Shown: piece after piece, positions 11,636 to 21,164 of the stretch
How the letters are laid out: each line of letters opens with the position of its first letter
Position numbering within the stretch: position 1 is the stretch's first letter
Assembly (NCBI GenBank): GCA_951804985.1
Contig: OX638136.1
Location: forward strand, 1,196,001 to 1,260,000
Reading direction: 5' to 3'
DNA from: Dryomyza anilis
Taxonomy: Eukaryota > Arthropoda > Insecta > Diptera > Dryomyzidae
Length of the DNA: 64,000 nucleotides
Translations under genes and position numbers: made by a program
Notes under the pieces: generated by a model
The model's database searches: none
The model's input: the letters and a program-made list of their open reading frames with translations, nothing else
Told to the model about the DNA's origin: nothing

Positions 11636-11984
11636 TATCTAAAATTTTTCCTATAACACCGTTTAAAACAGATGAAATCAAAATTGGAATAAATCCTCCT
11701 CGTTGGATTAGATGTTTTCTCTTTGATCGTAAAACAGTTTTTGAGCAGCAAAGTTTTCTAATGACATTTTTATATGATTTTAACTTTACTAGATCGTTTT
11801 TCTTTACATTATGATTTTTATGTAAAATATTAAATGCAATTTCATTAATAGCTTTTATAAGATTATCATCGGCATTTTTTAGAATTGCATTTCGCAATTT
11901 AGGTTTCGCATTTTTAAGAACATATAGAATATATTTGTTCTCCTTCAATCGTTTCAGTTTGCACGTCATTTTGAATTGAAACAA
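11628..11984 (-). CDS. Polinton small helical protein (free-standing in outer element)
   Basis: It contains the conserved block YVLKNAKPKLRNAILKNA, then LIKAINEIAFNIL, and ends with a hydrophobic GGFIPILISSVLNGVIGKIL segment. The homologous stretch in the inner element is the C-terminal third of its ATPase ORF. Here it lies in a different frame, overlapping the end of the ATPase by about 70 bases. It is either a separate overlapping gene or the product of a one-base insertion near 11935. Function unknown; the C-terminus could be membrane-interacting. Confidence 0.6.
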   Translation of the reverse strand: MFQFKMTCKLKRLKENKYILYVLKNAKPKLRNAILKNADDNLIKAINEIAFNILHKNHNVKKNDLVKLKSYKNVIRKLCCSKTVLRSKRKHLIQRGGFIPILISSVLNGVIGKILDNV

Positions 11985-12582
11985 AGCAATAACAATATTC
12001 TTTATCGAAAATGTTAGATTTGAATCTTAATGCGTTATGTGCTTGTTGTGTAAGATCTATTAATAAATAACCATGAGCACTCTCAGTACAAGTGTTATAT
12101 ACTCGAACTAATTCTTTATAATTTTCGGGATAAATTTGTCTTGCCAAACATTGAAATTGTAGTTTATCTCTAGGATTTTTAAACATAACTATATATTTTG
12201 AATTCAATGATATATCTCTTGTATATGTTCCCTTATGAAAAATATTTTGCGTTACTAAAACAACTGATAAATTTCGGTGATGTGAACCTTTAGTAAATAG
12301 TTCACATACTTTTTTATTAAATGAGTCTAACATTAAATCATCTAAAATAATTAGTATAGATTCATTGGCGGAATTCTCAAAGTCATCTGGAATACCTTCA
12401 ATAAAATTTACATTATCAATTTCTGGTAATGAGTTTTTTTCAGCATAACACCAAATTACTTTCGTAATAGGAGAACTGATTAAATATTTATTGTTAATAA
12501 GATTTATAATAAATGTCGATTTGCCACAACCTGATGGACCACAAACTAACATTGTAAATGGATACACAAATTGATGAAACAT
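11914..12582 (-). CDS. FtsK/HerA-type genome packaging ATPase (outer)
   Basis: 222 residues starting MFHQFVYPFTM. The Walker A motif is GPSGCGKST near residue 16-24 and Walker B is LIILDDLM near residue 78. A VTQNIFHKG sensor-like block and the SHHRNLS motif follow. This A32-like ATPase is a Polinton hallmark and would package DNA into capsids. The frame looks intact up to the end. It is transcribed away from the integrase, with the two starts about 115 bp apart. Confidence 0.88.
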   Translation of the reverse strand: MFHQFVYPFTMLVCGPSGCGKSTFIINLINNKYLISSPITKVIWCYAEKNSLPEIDNVNFIEGIPDDFENSANESILIILDDLMLDSFNKKVCELFTKGSHHRNLSVVLVTQNIFHKGTYTRDISLNSKYIVMFKNPRDKLQFQCLARQIYPENYKELVRVYNTCTESAHGYLLIDLTQQAHNALRFKSNIFDKEYCYCFVSIQNDVQTETIEGEQIYSICS

Positions 12583-12695
12583 TGTTCTCTATGCTATGAC
12601 TAACTTCAAATAAAAATAATTGTTGGAAGCATGTATTTTTTATATAAATATAAATTTTTAAAAATCAATCATTTCCATTATAGGCTGAACTCACT

Positions 12696-13365
12696 ATGAG
12701 TAAAGAAGTTCTTGTAAATGAATTGCACCGACAAGCAAGAAGAAATTTTAAACGGCGTAGGTTTATACAAAAGAGTATTTCAGATACTTGGCAAATTGAT
12801 CTTGTAGAAATGATACCTTTTGCAAAGATTAATAAAGGATATAAATATTTACTAACTGTTATAGATGTTTTTTCTAAATACGCATATGCAATTCTTGTTA
12901 AAACCAAAAGTGGAATCGATGTAACATTAGCTATGCAAAATATTCTGGAAAAAAAATAAGAATAAAATTCCAAATAATATTCAATCTAATCAGGGTAAAG
13001 AATTTTTCAACAACATTTTAAAAAATTAATGAATCGATTTGAAATAAACCATTATCATACATTTTCCAATATGAAGGCTTCAATAATTGATAGGTTTAAT
13101 AGAACTTTTAAAAATTTAATGTGGAAAGACTTTAGTCTTCAAGGTACTTATAAATGGTTAGAATTGATTACAAAAAATATAAATATATATAATAATAAAT
13201 ATGATCGTAGTATTAAAATGTCTCCAAAAAATGTCAATAAATCTAATCAACAAATGCTTTTAAATACAGTTTACAATCATAATAAAACATTTAAGATGAG
13301 CAAATTAAAAATTGGAGATGATGTTCGAATTAGTAAATATAAAGGCACTTTCTATAAAGCATATG
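12696..13365 (+). pseudogene. Retroviral-type integrase, 5' part (outer)
   Basis: The N-terminal block HRQARRNFKRRRFIQK and first catalytic Asp (WQIDLVEM) identify a Polinton rve integrase. The gene is dead: A-run frameshifts near 12950 and 13021, the second catalytic Asp changed to Asn (QSNQGKEFF; inner copy has QSDQGKEFF) and the catalytic Glu changed to Asp (IDRFNRT; inner has CERFNRT). The inner Polinton inserted at codon YE near 13360-13365; the rest of the gene lies at 29800-30065 in register. Confidence 0.88.
13360..13365. other. Target site duplication, left copy (CATATG)
   Basis: CATATG immediately precedes the AGTAGTATAG terminus and is repeated at 29800-29805 immediately after CTATACTACT. 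A 6-bp duplication is the known Polinton integration signature. Confidence 0.92.
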
Positions 13366-13677
13366 AGTAGTATAGATAGGGGACCCCCTTGCATCTGGCC
13401 CCCAACTGGATTCTAAATGGATCCAATTCGAAGTTGGTGAATCTAGTTGGATGCTCCTGGGCTTCTAATTGTGATATCCAATCCAAGTGTAGACCTAAAG
13501 AGCGCCGCAGGCAGTAGTATAGATAGGGGACCCCTGATTCATCTGTCATAGGCCCTTTGGCAAAAAGAGCGCCAAGCTACGTTTAATCGCAGTTTATGCA
13601 AATACTTGCTGGAATTCCTTTTTGAATACCTGTTAGAATACTTGCTGGAATTCCTATTGGAATACTTGTTAGAATAC

Positions 13678-13880
13678 TTGCTGGAATTCCTATTAGAATA
13701 ATTTTGGGATTACTAGTTGGAATTCATGTTGGTATTTTTATATACTTGCTGGAATTCCTATTAGAATAATTTTGGGATTACTAGTTGGAATTCATGTTGG
13801 TATTTTTATATACTTGCTGGAATTCCTATTAGAATAATTTTGGGATTACTAGTTGGAATTCATGTTGGAATTTTTATTTT
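13678..13880. repeat. 68-bp subterminal tandem repeat
   Basis: Three units of about 68 bp start TTGCTGGAATTCCTATTAGA at 13678, 13746 and 13814. Shorter CTGGAATTCC pieces precede them from 13607. The mirror array lies near 29400-29610 in the right TIR with fewer copies. Confidence 0.8.
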
Positions 13881-13983
13881 GCTGTTGTTGGTATCATGTA
13901 ATGTATGGGATCAGTTTTATAGACTAGTATCATACAGTTTTCGATTGAAGAATACATGCTTCAGGTTCAGGTATAAGCATTGG

Positions 13984-14097
13984 GTGGGATCAGTGTTTTG
14001 GCGAGAGTCTGCAAAGACTCAGAGAGGGATCAGTGTTTTTGCGAGAGTCTGCAAATGATCGGAGAGGGATCAGTGTTTTTGCGAGAGTCTGCAAGAG
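13984..14097. repeat. 40-bp subterminal repeat, GGGATCAGTGTTTT
   Basis: Three units of about 40 bp, each GGGATCAGTGTTTTTGCGAG plus AGTCTGCAAA and a variable end. The right TIR has four mirrored units near 29150-29300. The GGGATC-plus-T-run core also recurs singly near 14191 and 14474, and in the outer TIRs. Confidence 0.8.
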
Positions 14098-14846
14098 ATG
14101 CAGAGAAAAAAATTCATGTATACGTATCGCAGGTACTTGAAGATTGTGGGATATTTTTTATGTTGACCTTTTTAATTATATCAGAGGGTGGGATCGTTTT
14201 TTTTTCATATTACCATTTTTAGTTATAACAAAGGTTCATGCAACCGTAATAAAAAAAATGGGATAGTTTTTTATATTGACCTTTTTTTAGTTAGAACAAA
14301 GGTAAATGCAACCGTCATAAAATTTCTAGTTTATGACGTCGTTAAAAAAGATAATAAAAAGGTTTTCTATTGATTTTTCTATTGATCGTTTTCAAGAACA
14401 AACATGATCCTTGAACCTGTCATAAAATGTTCGAAACCGAACTGTCAATTTAATGTGCACCTGTTTGTCGCAGTGTGGGATCTTTTTATATTGACCTTTT
14501 TTAGTTATTACAATAGAACAAATGTAAATGCAACCGTCATAAAATTGTTATTGAATGGTTTTTGTTTTTTTTAATTTAGGGTTCAGATCATTTTCGATAA
14601 AATACATAATCCTTGGAAATTCTGAAATGTCCGAGTTCGATTAGATTTTCTTTCTTTTGGAATCAGTTACAAATCACTCCTCCGCGTAACGTGTGCATTG
14701 AGTAAATTGTTTGTAAAATTTTATATAAAGTTTAAATAAAGTGTTAAAAAAAAATTATTTTTTAAATCGAATTAAAAAAATAAAATATAGTTCATCAACT
14801 TTTTTTTGTTAAATTTAAAACAAAACCAAAAAAAAACAATACAAAC

Positions 14847-15937
14847 ATGTTCCTGTGTAATAAGTGTAACGAAATCTTCAGTATATTTTTAAAACCGAAG
14901 CATGAATCCGAATGCAATGGCGAGAAATTGGCATTCAGGGACTATGACGCTCGCAGGGCAACACCTAGCAGCCACCAAGCAGCACCAAGCATACATCATG
15001 CAGTAGTATCTATCAGACAACAAGCTGCACCAAGTATGCATCATGCAGCCGCACCAACAAGACACCAAGCAGGCTACAAAATTCAAGCATTATAAGTATC
15101 TCTGATGATGAAGATGAAATTAGATGCAACCAACCATCATCATCTAATATAAATAAGAGAAATGCTGCTCCACTTGCTAACCAACCCAAAAGGAGAAGAA
15201 GTGCTTCAAACAGACCATCGATGCGAGTGGATCCTGATGTCATCGATATCGATGATAGTATTATAACTATCGAATCAACACATCAATGCACACCATCACC
15301 AATAGTCAGCCCTATCCTACCAGAACAATTCCTTTCTGAAGATTATCAACCTGCTCAGGATATTTGGAACGATAGGGAGTTAATTGAAAATACTTCGACT
15401 CCAATAGAACGCTCTATATATAAGCCTGCTCAAAATATTCTGTACACTGAGGAGTATTCACAGGAGTATTTACTTACTACACACCAATGCACACCATCAC
15501 CAATAGTCAGCACTATCCTACCAGAACAATTCCTTTCTGAAGTTTGTCAACCTGCTTAGGATATTTGGAACGATAGGGAGTATATGGAAAATACTTCGTC
15601 CTCAATAGAACGACCTCTATATAAGCCTGCTCAAAATATTCTGGATGATGAAGAGTATTCACAGTCGGCATTAGCAGAACGAGGAATACAAGCATGGAAG
15701 TACAGCGATAGCGATTCGAATTCACAAGATGTAGCCTATAATTTTGCTAGCGAAACTTTTTCTATTGTCGAGACGATAAATGAACCAGTTATAAAGTCTA
15801 ATATTGAATTAACCTCCGAAGATTTGGAGGAAGCTTGTTTGGAAGAAATAGTAAAAAGAGCGGAAGAGGATTATTATAAAAGAAAGAGCTGGGGTTGGTA
15901 TGACAACGACCAAATATTTTTAGATTTAGTTATATAA
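14847..15937 (+). pseudogene. Zinc-finger N-terminus fused to acidic repeat protein (inner left gene)
   Basis: Starts at ATG 14847 with a CNKC...H-x3-C finger-like motif, then an Ala/His/Gln-rich linker of imperfect QAAPSIHHA repeats. This N-terminal part lies in the TIR and is shared with inner polB. A 10-bp deletion near 15075 breaks the frame. Downstream, from 15221, is an acidic region with a 67-residue internal duplication (from 15278 and 15479; each has THQCTPSPIVS and ILPEQFLSE). The second copy has CAG to TAG at 15557. The C-terminal part (to 15937) is Glu-rich and ends WGWYDNDQIFLDLVI. Function unknown. Confidence 0.6.
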
Positions 15938-16264
15938 AAATATATATTTATATACATTAAAACAATCAAATGTATTTTTATGTCTATTTGTCTCATGTAC
16001 ATACTCATGTAAATACGTTCAATAGAAAATAAACAAATTCTTTATTATATTTTAAAAGAAGATTTTTATTACTTTCAAAATATATGCATCTCTTTTAACA
16101 TACATAATTTAATGTTTCAATGCTTGTTTTTTTGTCTCTTTCACATAATTTTTCAAAACAGTTTTAATTCGTATATATAACACCTTCAGTTTGTAAAATT
16201 TAGTTAGTCTAAAAAAAGAATCAATCAATAATATAGTTTTTAATAGTTATTAAAATTTCTTTAG

Positions 16265-16600
16265 GCTTTACTTCACCAATTAAACAACTGTCAGATTGGG
16301 CAGGGATATACAAAGATAGATGATCTCAAAATTGGATTTGAGTATAATATTACAGGATGTAAATTGAAGGAAACCCAATATGGTGATAAAATGGTATTGA
16401 CACTAATGGACGAAGATAGCTCTCCTCTGTGGATATTTTTACCAAAACGAATTGGAGAGGTTTTTCAAACAAAAAACCCATATAAAAAATTAAAGGATAA
16501 TGGCATTAATAGTGATATTTTTAAAGGAAGAGATAAAGCCAAATATAATATGGCGGTTTTTGAATTCAATAGTATAAATATCATAGATGAAAATAAATAA
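16265..16600 (+). CDS. Small conserved Polinton gene with LPKR motif (inner)
   Basis: An open frame follows the acceptor-like TTTCTTTAG ending at 16264 and encodes FEYNITGCKLKETQYGD...LWIFLPKRIGEVFQ...NMAVFEF. The ATG-containing first exon was not found; in the outer homologue exon 1 is just ATG. The YxITG-x(4)-K-x(2)-YG-D then FLPKR layout suggests a small beta-barrel, perhaps ssDNA-binding, but this is inferred only from shape. Confidence 0.5.
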   Translation, partial: ALLHQLNNCQIGQGYTKIDDLKIGFEYNITGCKLKETQYGDKMVLTLMDEDSSPLWIFLPKRIGEVFQTKNPYKKLKDNGINSDIFKGRDKAKYNMAVFEFNSINIIDENK

Positions 16601-16672
16601 AATATTTTGTAAAGAATATATATATATATAAATAAATAAAAAAAAACATTACATCAATATATTTATAATTTT

Positions 16673-17128
16673 TTATTTTTTAAACTTTTTCTTATACATT
16701 TTTAAAATAATAATATCATTATATTTGAAATTAGTTTTGTTAAAAAGGTGTTGAAAATAATTCATACTTTTATGTTGGCATTTGTATAAGGAAAATAATA
16801 CACAATAATATCCACAAGTATTGGAAAAATTTCCTTGTATTTGATATTTATTATAAATCATTTTTTTGCTATTTCTATTGATAAAGTTTATAAATTCTCG
16901 CTTAAGAGGAGGTTGTCCAGAGGAGTCAAAATATTCGGCTTTATTTTTGGTATCAAAGAAAAATGCAATCCAGTGAGAGCCAGATGCATAAGAAGGGTCA
17001 GTACTTGCTATTAGAACTGCTGGTTTAGTTACGGTTTTTGGTAATTGATCCGATGAGAATACTCCTTTAAAATATCGTTTGGTAAAAGAATTTTTACTCA
17101 GATCATTTCTTATGTGCAACGTATTCAT
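16673..17128 (-). CDS. Adenain-like (C5/Ulp1) maturation cysteine protease
   Basis: 151 residues, ATG at 17128. The catalytic triad is readable: His in GSHWIAFFFD, Asp in AEYFDSSGQPP, the Gln of QIQGNFSNT and the nucleophile Cys in TCGYYC. This is the Polinton/adenovirus-type protease that would cleave capsid precursors. It lies 2 bp after the MCP stop, as a compact co-transcribed block would. The frame is intact, though short of the usual 180-200 residues. No counterpart was found in the outer element. Confidence 0.85.
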   Translation of the reverse strand: MNTLHIRNDLSKNSFTKRYFKGVFSSDQLPKTVTKPAVLIASTDPSYASGSHWIAFFFDTKNKAEYFDSSGQPPLKREFINFINRNSKKMIYNKYQIQGNFSNTCGYYCVLFSLYKCQHKSMNYFQHLFNKTNFKYNDIIILKMYKKKFKK

Positions 17129-17130
17129 AT

Positions 17131-18400
17131 TTATAATGTTATTCGAACGTTTCGATTTCTATCAATGTCTAGCATTGAATCATATTCACTGTATACAATG
17201 CAAGTTATAGCTTCGTCCAATGGTTTGGAAAATCTTCCTTCAATTCGAATGGTTCCTTGATTTAATAAGTTTGCACACATGTGTGTGTATTTGATTGATC
17301 AGCAGTCAGATCAAATGCCAAAATGAAGAATCCGTTATCAAACAAGTCTTTCGTTATATGGTTTCCTTTATCAAAATATTTAATGCCATTTCCCTTGAAT
17401 AGCAAATTGTAGCCTCTTGAGCTTATTTCATTGGTATCATTTTGATAATCAAATTCTAATGGTTGAGAAGGTACTTGTACGCCATTTATCGATAAATTAA
17501 ATCTTTGTAAATTAAAATGTTTAAATTCAAATGGATTGAGTTTTCTATCTCCTGTATATGCTTTATTTAGCACCATGCAAAATGACAAATAGTTTGGTAA
17601 CTGGCCAATCACCACATTATCAATTGATAATGAATGATTACCTGGATAAAGTGTGAATGACTTTACTTCTACTCTGCTATAGGGATATATAGCGTTTTTG
17701 TTTTGTAATACTTTATGATGAGCGAGAAGTATTCCTGGATTAATTGTAACATGATTCATAAATAATTGTGCCTCCAAATTTTTTAGTGATGATTCGCCAG
17801 TTCTTTCCATTACATAAAATGCTGATTTCTCTAAATTGAATGTAATTCTCAGATCAACATTGTTTAGCAATAACTTGGTTTGATTGAAAATATCTCCATG
17901 CACTTTTCTATATAGTTCAACTTTATTCCTTTTTTGGAAAATAAGCTTTCGTGTGTCTAATGCAGTATTACTGGCCGACTCAGCAGCAGTATCTGGATAC
18001 CAACCTGATGTTGTTAAATGTGTTTTACTGGCATCCGTTCCATAGTTTAATAGAGTTTGTATACATGAACGATATTGATAATTATTATCTCTCTGTGAAA
18101 TCAATACATTGTTTAAATATACTGAAGAGCTCTGAATATTGAGTGAAGAATATTATTAACTACTCCTACAGAACCATCAGTTAAATCGTTATTATGTATA
18201 TCTTTTAATTGCACCACAAGTCGTAAATAAACACTAGATAAATCTCTATACGTTTCACCATTTCCCAAACATACAAATTCAATTGTTCCAGCATTATCTA
18301 AAGAAGCGATCGGATTGTATGCAACTTCTTCTGTGCGTAAAACACTATTTTGAATTGGAAGAGGTTCGAATGAATCAAGCTCGCTTTTCATGCACTCCAT
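17131..18400 (-). pseudogene. Double-jelly-roll major capsid protein (inner)
   Basis: Starts MECMKSELDSFEPLP at 18400. Characteristic blocks are GNGETYRDLSSVYLRL, YPYSRVEVKSFTLYPGNHS, KAYTGDRKLNPFEFKHFNLQRF, NGVQVPSQP and a GIKYFDKGNHITKDLFDNG block. These match the Polinton hexon-like capsid family. A 2-base deletion near 18130 and a 2-base slip in a CA run near 17280 break the frame; the C-terminus then continues to a TAA at 17131. Confidence 0.88.
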
Positions 18401-18409
18401 TTGTCGGTT

Positions 18410-18888
18410 TTATTTATCGTATTTTTTAAGAGAAAATATCCTTGGATAAGTTTTTTTTGTTTTACGTATATATTTACGTATTTTTTTGAAACGTTTGCTG
18501 TTGGTTGTTTTCCTAGAATGACGAGTTCGTTTAGGGTTCTTCTGTTTAATATTATTTTTTCCCGATCCTTTTTGAAATTTTTTAGAAATTTTATTGACAG
18601 CCTTATTTGTGAGGTTGGCTATAGCATCTCTACCTTGTTCTTCCAAAATATTTCTCAGCGGTTTTTTCCAAAAACATTAATAATAGTTTTTCCAGATTCA
18701 ATTGCCTGATTTTTTAAAGCATTGAATCCCGAAAGAAATAATGGTTTTAAATTTCTATACATCCCAGCAAAGAATGATCCAATTCCTCTGCCTTGTTGTA
18801 TTAATATCGGTGCTATATATAGAGTTCCAATATGACTTATTTCGGATCCCGATTGATTAAGATAGTACTGCGTGTAAAGTTGCTCCAT
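18410..18888 (-). pseudogene. pVI-like basic virion protein (inner), frameshifted
   Basis: The ATG at 18888 opens MEQLYTQYYLNQSG; then GRGIGSFFAGMYRNLKPL, a glycine-rich amphipathic segment, and a helix FNALKNQAIESGK. A frameshift in an A-run near 18660 separates this from a Lys/Arg-rich tail (ORF 18410-18646). Adenovirus pVI/pX-like proteins of Polintons have this layout. It sits between penton-like and MCP genes, supporting a virion role. Confidence 0.7.
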
Positions 18889-18934
18889 GGTTGTTGTTTT
18901 TAAATATGAGTTAATTATTACTGTTCATCCTCAT

Positions 18935-19402
18935 TTATAGTCTTTTATTCCTTTTTTGAAAGTGAAGAGTTAAATATATTGGTATGCTGCTAGGTTTAAA
19001 ATAAACTTTATGTCCTTTTAAATCATTTATTAAAACAGAGATATCTTTAATAGTCAATATTTCAAGAGGATAATATTCTACAAATGGGAATCTGATTAGT
19101 TGTCTAAGTCCATTGTATGCTAGTATTTTTATACATCTTAAATTAGTGTCGCCAACACACCTTGGTTTAATTATATCAGTGTACACTAATAAAATGTCTG
19201 GTACTACAGCCTCGGGTACGCTCGTTATATTATCTATATATCTATGATTTACAAATATTTCAGTAAGTCCAACTTCCCAATCCTCAGTTATTTGCGTAGG
19301 ATTATTTATTATGTTGGCAAATGCAGATTGTACATTTTTAGTGTATACACTCATAGAGTTATTACTCAAAAGAGACACAAAAAATTCGCTTAAGTTGTTC
19401 AT
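18935..19402 (-). CDS. Penton-like minor capsid protein (single jelly roll, inner)
   Basis: 155 residues from ATG 19402. The N-terminus EFFVSLLSNNSMSVY and the blocks WEVGLTEIFV, LLVYTDIIKPRCVGD, EYYPLEI and IPIYLTLHFQKR match the Polinton minor capsid (penton-like) protein. It would occupy capsid vertices. The open frame is complete. It is shorter than the outer homologue, which has an extra insert after the WVVGLTEI strand. Confidence 0.8.
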   Translation of the reverse strand: MNNLSEFFVSLLSNNSMSVYTKNVQSAFANIINNPTQITEDWEVGLTEIFVNHRYIDNITSVPEAVVPDILLVYTDIIKPRCVGDTNLRCIKILAYNGLRQLIRFPFVEYYPLEILTIKDISVLINDLKGHKVYFKPSSIPIYLTLHFQKRNKRL

Positions 19403-19447
19403 TACAGCGTTTATCGACGCAATTTACTCAATGTTGTATTTTATATT

Positions 19448-20126
19448 CTATAATGATATCAAGTCAACATCATTTTCTCCATATTGAATCGATTTGATAG
19501 AACTTTTAATTTTATATGGTCGACTGAAAACTCGATATTTTTTCTCTTTTTTCTTTAATGTCGCTTTACTTAGTTTCATAGATAGCTCCCGTTTTTTTCT
19601 AGGATTGTCCATAGTACTATTTAAATTTGGTGTCATATCTAACAATTTTCTTTTTACTTGCTTAGGAGTCGATGTAGTCGGAACAGCAGTTTTGTTTATT
19701 TTATATTTTATAGGTATTGCGGAGATTTGACTTGTTTTAGGATTAACCGTTTTACTTGAAGATATATTTTCTTCATTATAAAGTTTTTTTTGATCGTCAA
19801 TGTGTGGCATTGATATTGATTTTATTTTTTCTGTAATTCGTGGAATGAACTCATTAGTAAAGTCACTTGTCTGAGTTCTAATGTCTTTTTTGTCGTTTTT
19901 ATGTTCACCTTGATTATTTTCTTCTAATTGTTTAGGAATCTTTAAATTGCGTTTTAAATAGAAATATTTATTCAATTATTGTTGAATACTTAGCCATTTA
20001 TTAAAATCGGTTGTATTTTTATTTGAGAATATTAGTAAAAGTTTTCTATTCAAAAATATTGATGCTGAAGAGTCATTTAAGATCATATTATATGTATTTG
20101 GATGTACAAGTAATACTTTATTTAAT
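19448..20126 (-). pseudogene. Conserved basic protein downstream of ATPase (inner)
   Basis: Homologue of the outer ORF at 11042-11635: reading from just after the ATPase stop gives KVLLVHPNTYNMI and a NKWLSIQQ block, then an in-frame stop near 19978, then the open 175-residue tail rich in Lys and Ser. The position of the outer start ATG has become AAG here, so both start loss and a stop are present. Function unknown. Confidence 0.55.
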
Positions 20127-20132
20127 TTTAAT

Positions 20133-21098
20133 TTAGACTTTTTCAATTAATTTTCCAATTATTCGGGATAGTAACGAAGATATAAGCACTGGTAAGAATC
20201 CTACTTTCTGAATAAAAACTTTTCGTTTCGAGCTCAGTGATCGCTTTGAGCATGCCAGACATCTAAGCTCTTTTTTATACTTTTCGAAATACTGTTTATC
20301 CTTAGTTTTTAATTTATTATTTCCTCTAAGTGTATTATTAGAAATTTCTGCAATTGCCTTAATAAGATCAGGAGTTGAGTTTTTTAATATAGCTTTCCTT
20401 AATTTGATATCAGCATTTTTGATCGTGTATAAAATATGCTTGTTTTCTTCAATCGCTTTAGATTCTTTTTGTAAACCATTTTCACTTGTATCGCAGTAAC
20501 AATAACAAAACTCTCTGTCAAATATATTTGTTCGATATCTTAAAAGATCATTTACGCTTTGAGTAAGATCAATTAATAAATAGCCATGTGGTTCATCAGT
20601 GACCTCTTTATATATCCTCATCAACTCTTTTGAATTTTCAGGACAAATTTGTCTGGCCAAGTGCTGAAATTGAAGTTTATCTCGAGGATTTTTAAATACT
20701 ACAATATATTTTGTATTTAATGAAATGTCTCGAGTATGAGAGGATTTATGAAAAATATTTTGAGTTACAACAATTATAGACAAATTTCGATGATGCGATC
20801 CTTTTGTGAAAAGTTCACAGATTTCTTTATTGAATGCCCCCATCATTAGATCGTCCAAAATAATAAGGACTGGCTCATTTATTTCGTTTTCGAAATTATC
20901 AGGTATTCCTTTAATATATTCTATATTGTTTAATGATGGTTTTGCATTCTCTTCACCATAGCACCAAATAACTCTATTAAGACGCTTGCTAATCAACATA
21001 TCTCTGTTTTCTAACAAATTTTTCAAAAATGTGGTTTTTCCTGAACCTGATGGTCCGCTAATTAACATTGTAAATGGATGAATAAATTGATAAAACAT
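20133..21098 (-). CDS. Packaging ATPase fused to small helical domain (inner)
   Basis: 321 residues, intact. N-terminal ATPase: MFYQFIHPFTM, Walker A GPSGSGKTT near residue 16, Walker B LIILDDLM near residue 78, then SHHRNLS and VVTQNIFHKS. From about residue 225 the frame continues without a break into ADIKLRKAILKNSTPDLIKA and a hydrophobic GFLPVLISSLLSRIIGKLI end, which in the outer element is a separate ORF. Either this is the ancestral fused state or a fusion by indel. It would drive DNA packaging. Confidence 0.9.
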   Translation of the reverse strand: MFYQFIHPFTMLISGPSGSGKTTFLKNLLENRDMLISKRLNRVIWCYGEENAKPSLNNIEYIKGIPDNFENEINEPVLIILDDLMMGAFNKEICELFTKGSHHRNLSIIVVTQNIFHKSSHTRDISLNTKYIVVFKNPRDKLQFQHLARQICPENSKELMRIYKEVTDEPHGYLLIDLTQSVNDLLRYRTNIFDREFCYCYCDTSENGLQKESKAIEENKHILYTIKNADIKLRKAILKNSTPDLIKAIAEISNNTLRGNNKLKTKDKQYFEKYKKELRCLACSKRSLSSKRKVFIQKVGFLPVLISSLLSRIIGKLIEKV

Positions 21099-21164
21099 TT
21101 TATATGGTTGAACTATATAATACGAATGAAAGATATTTTGATTTTATTTTTTATATATACTCAT

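Larger units (their letters stand above)
13366..15196. repeat. Left TIR of inner Polinton
   Basis: Inverted copy of 28136-29799. It contains subterminal arrays, an internal repeat of the terminus (AGTAGTATAGATAGGGG again near 13515) and then runs into coding sequence: the first part of the ORF at 14847 is inside the TIR. Homology ends at CCAACCCAAAAGGAGA near 15196. The left arm holds about 300 bp (roughly 14585-14915, including the zinc-finger start) that the right arm lacks. Confidence 0.88.

Noticed and set aside
13840..14373. Short ORFs with VGIHVGIFILLLLV and GSVFARVCK-like repeats in the inner TIRs
   Set aside because: They are readings of the 68-bp and 40-bp subterminal repeats.
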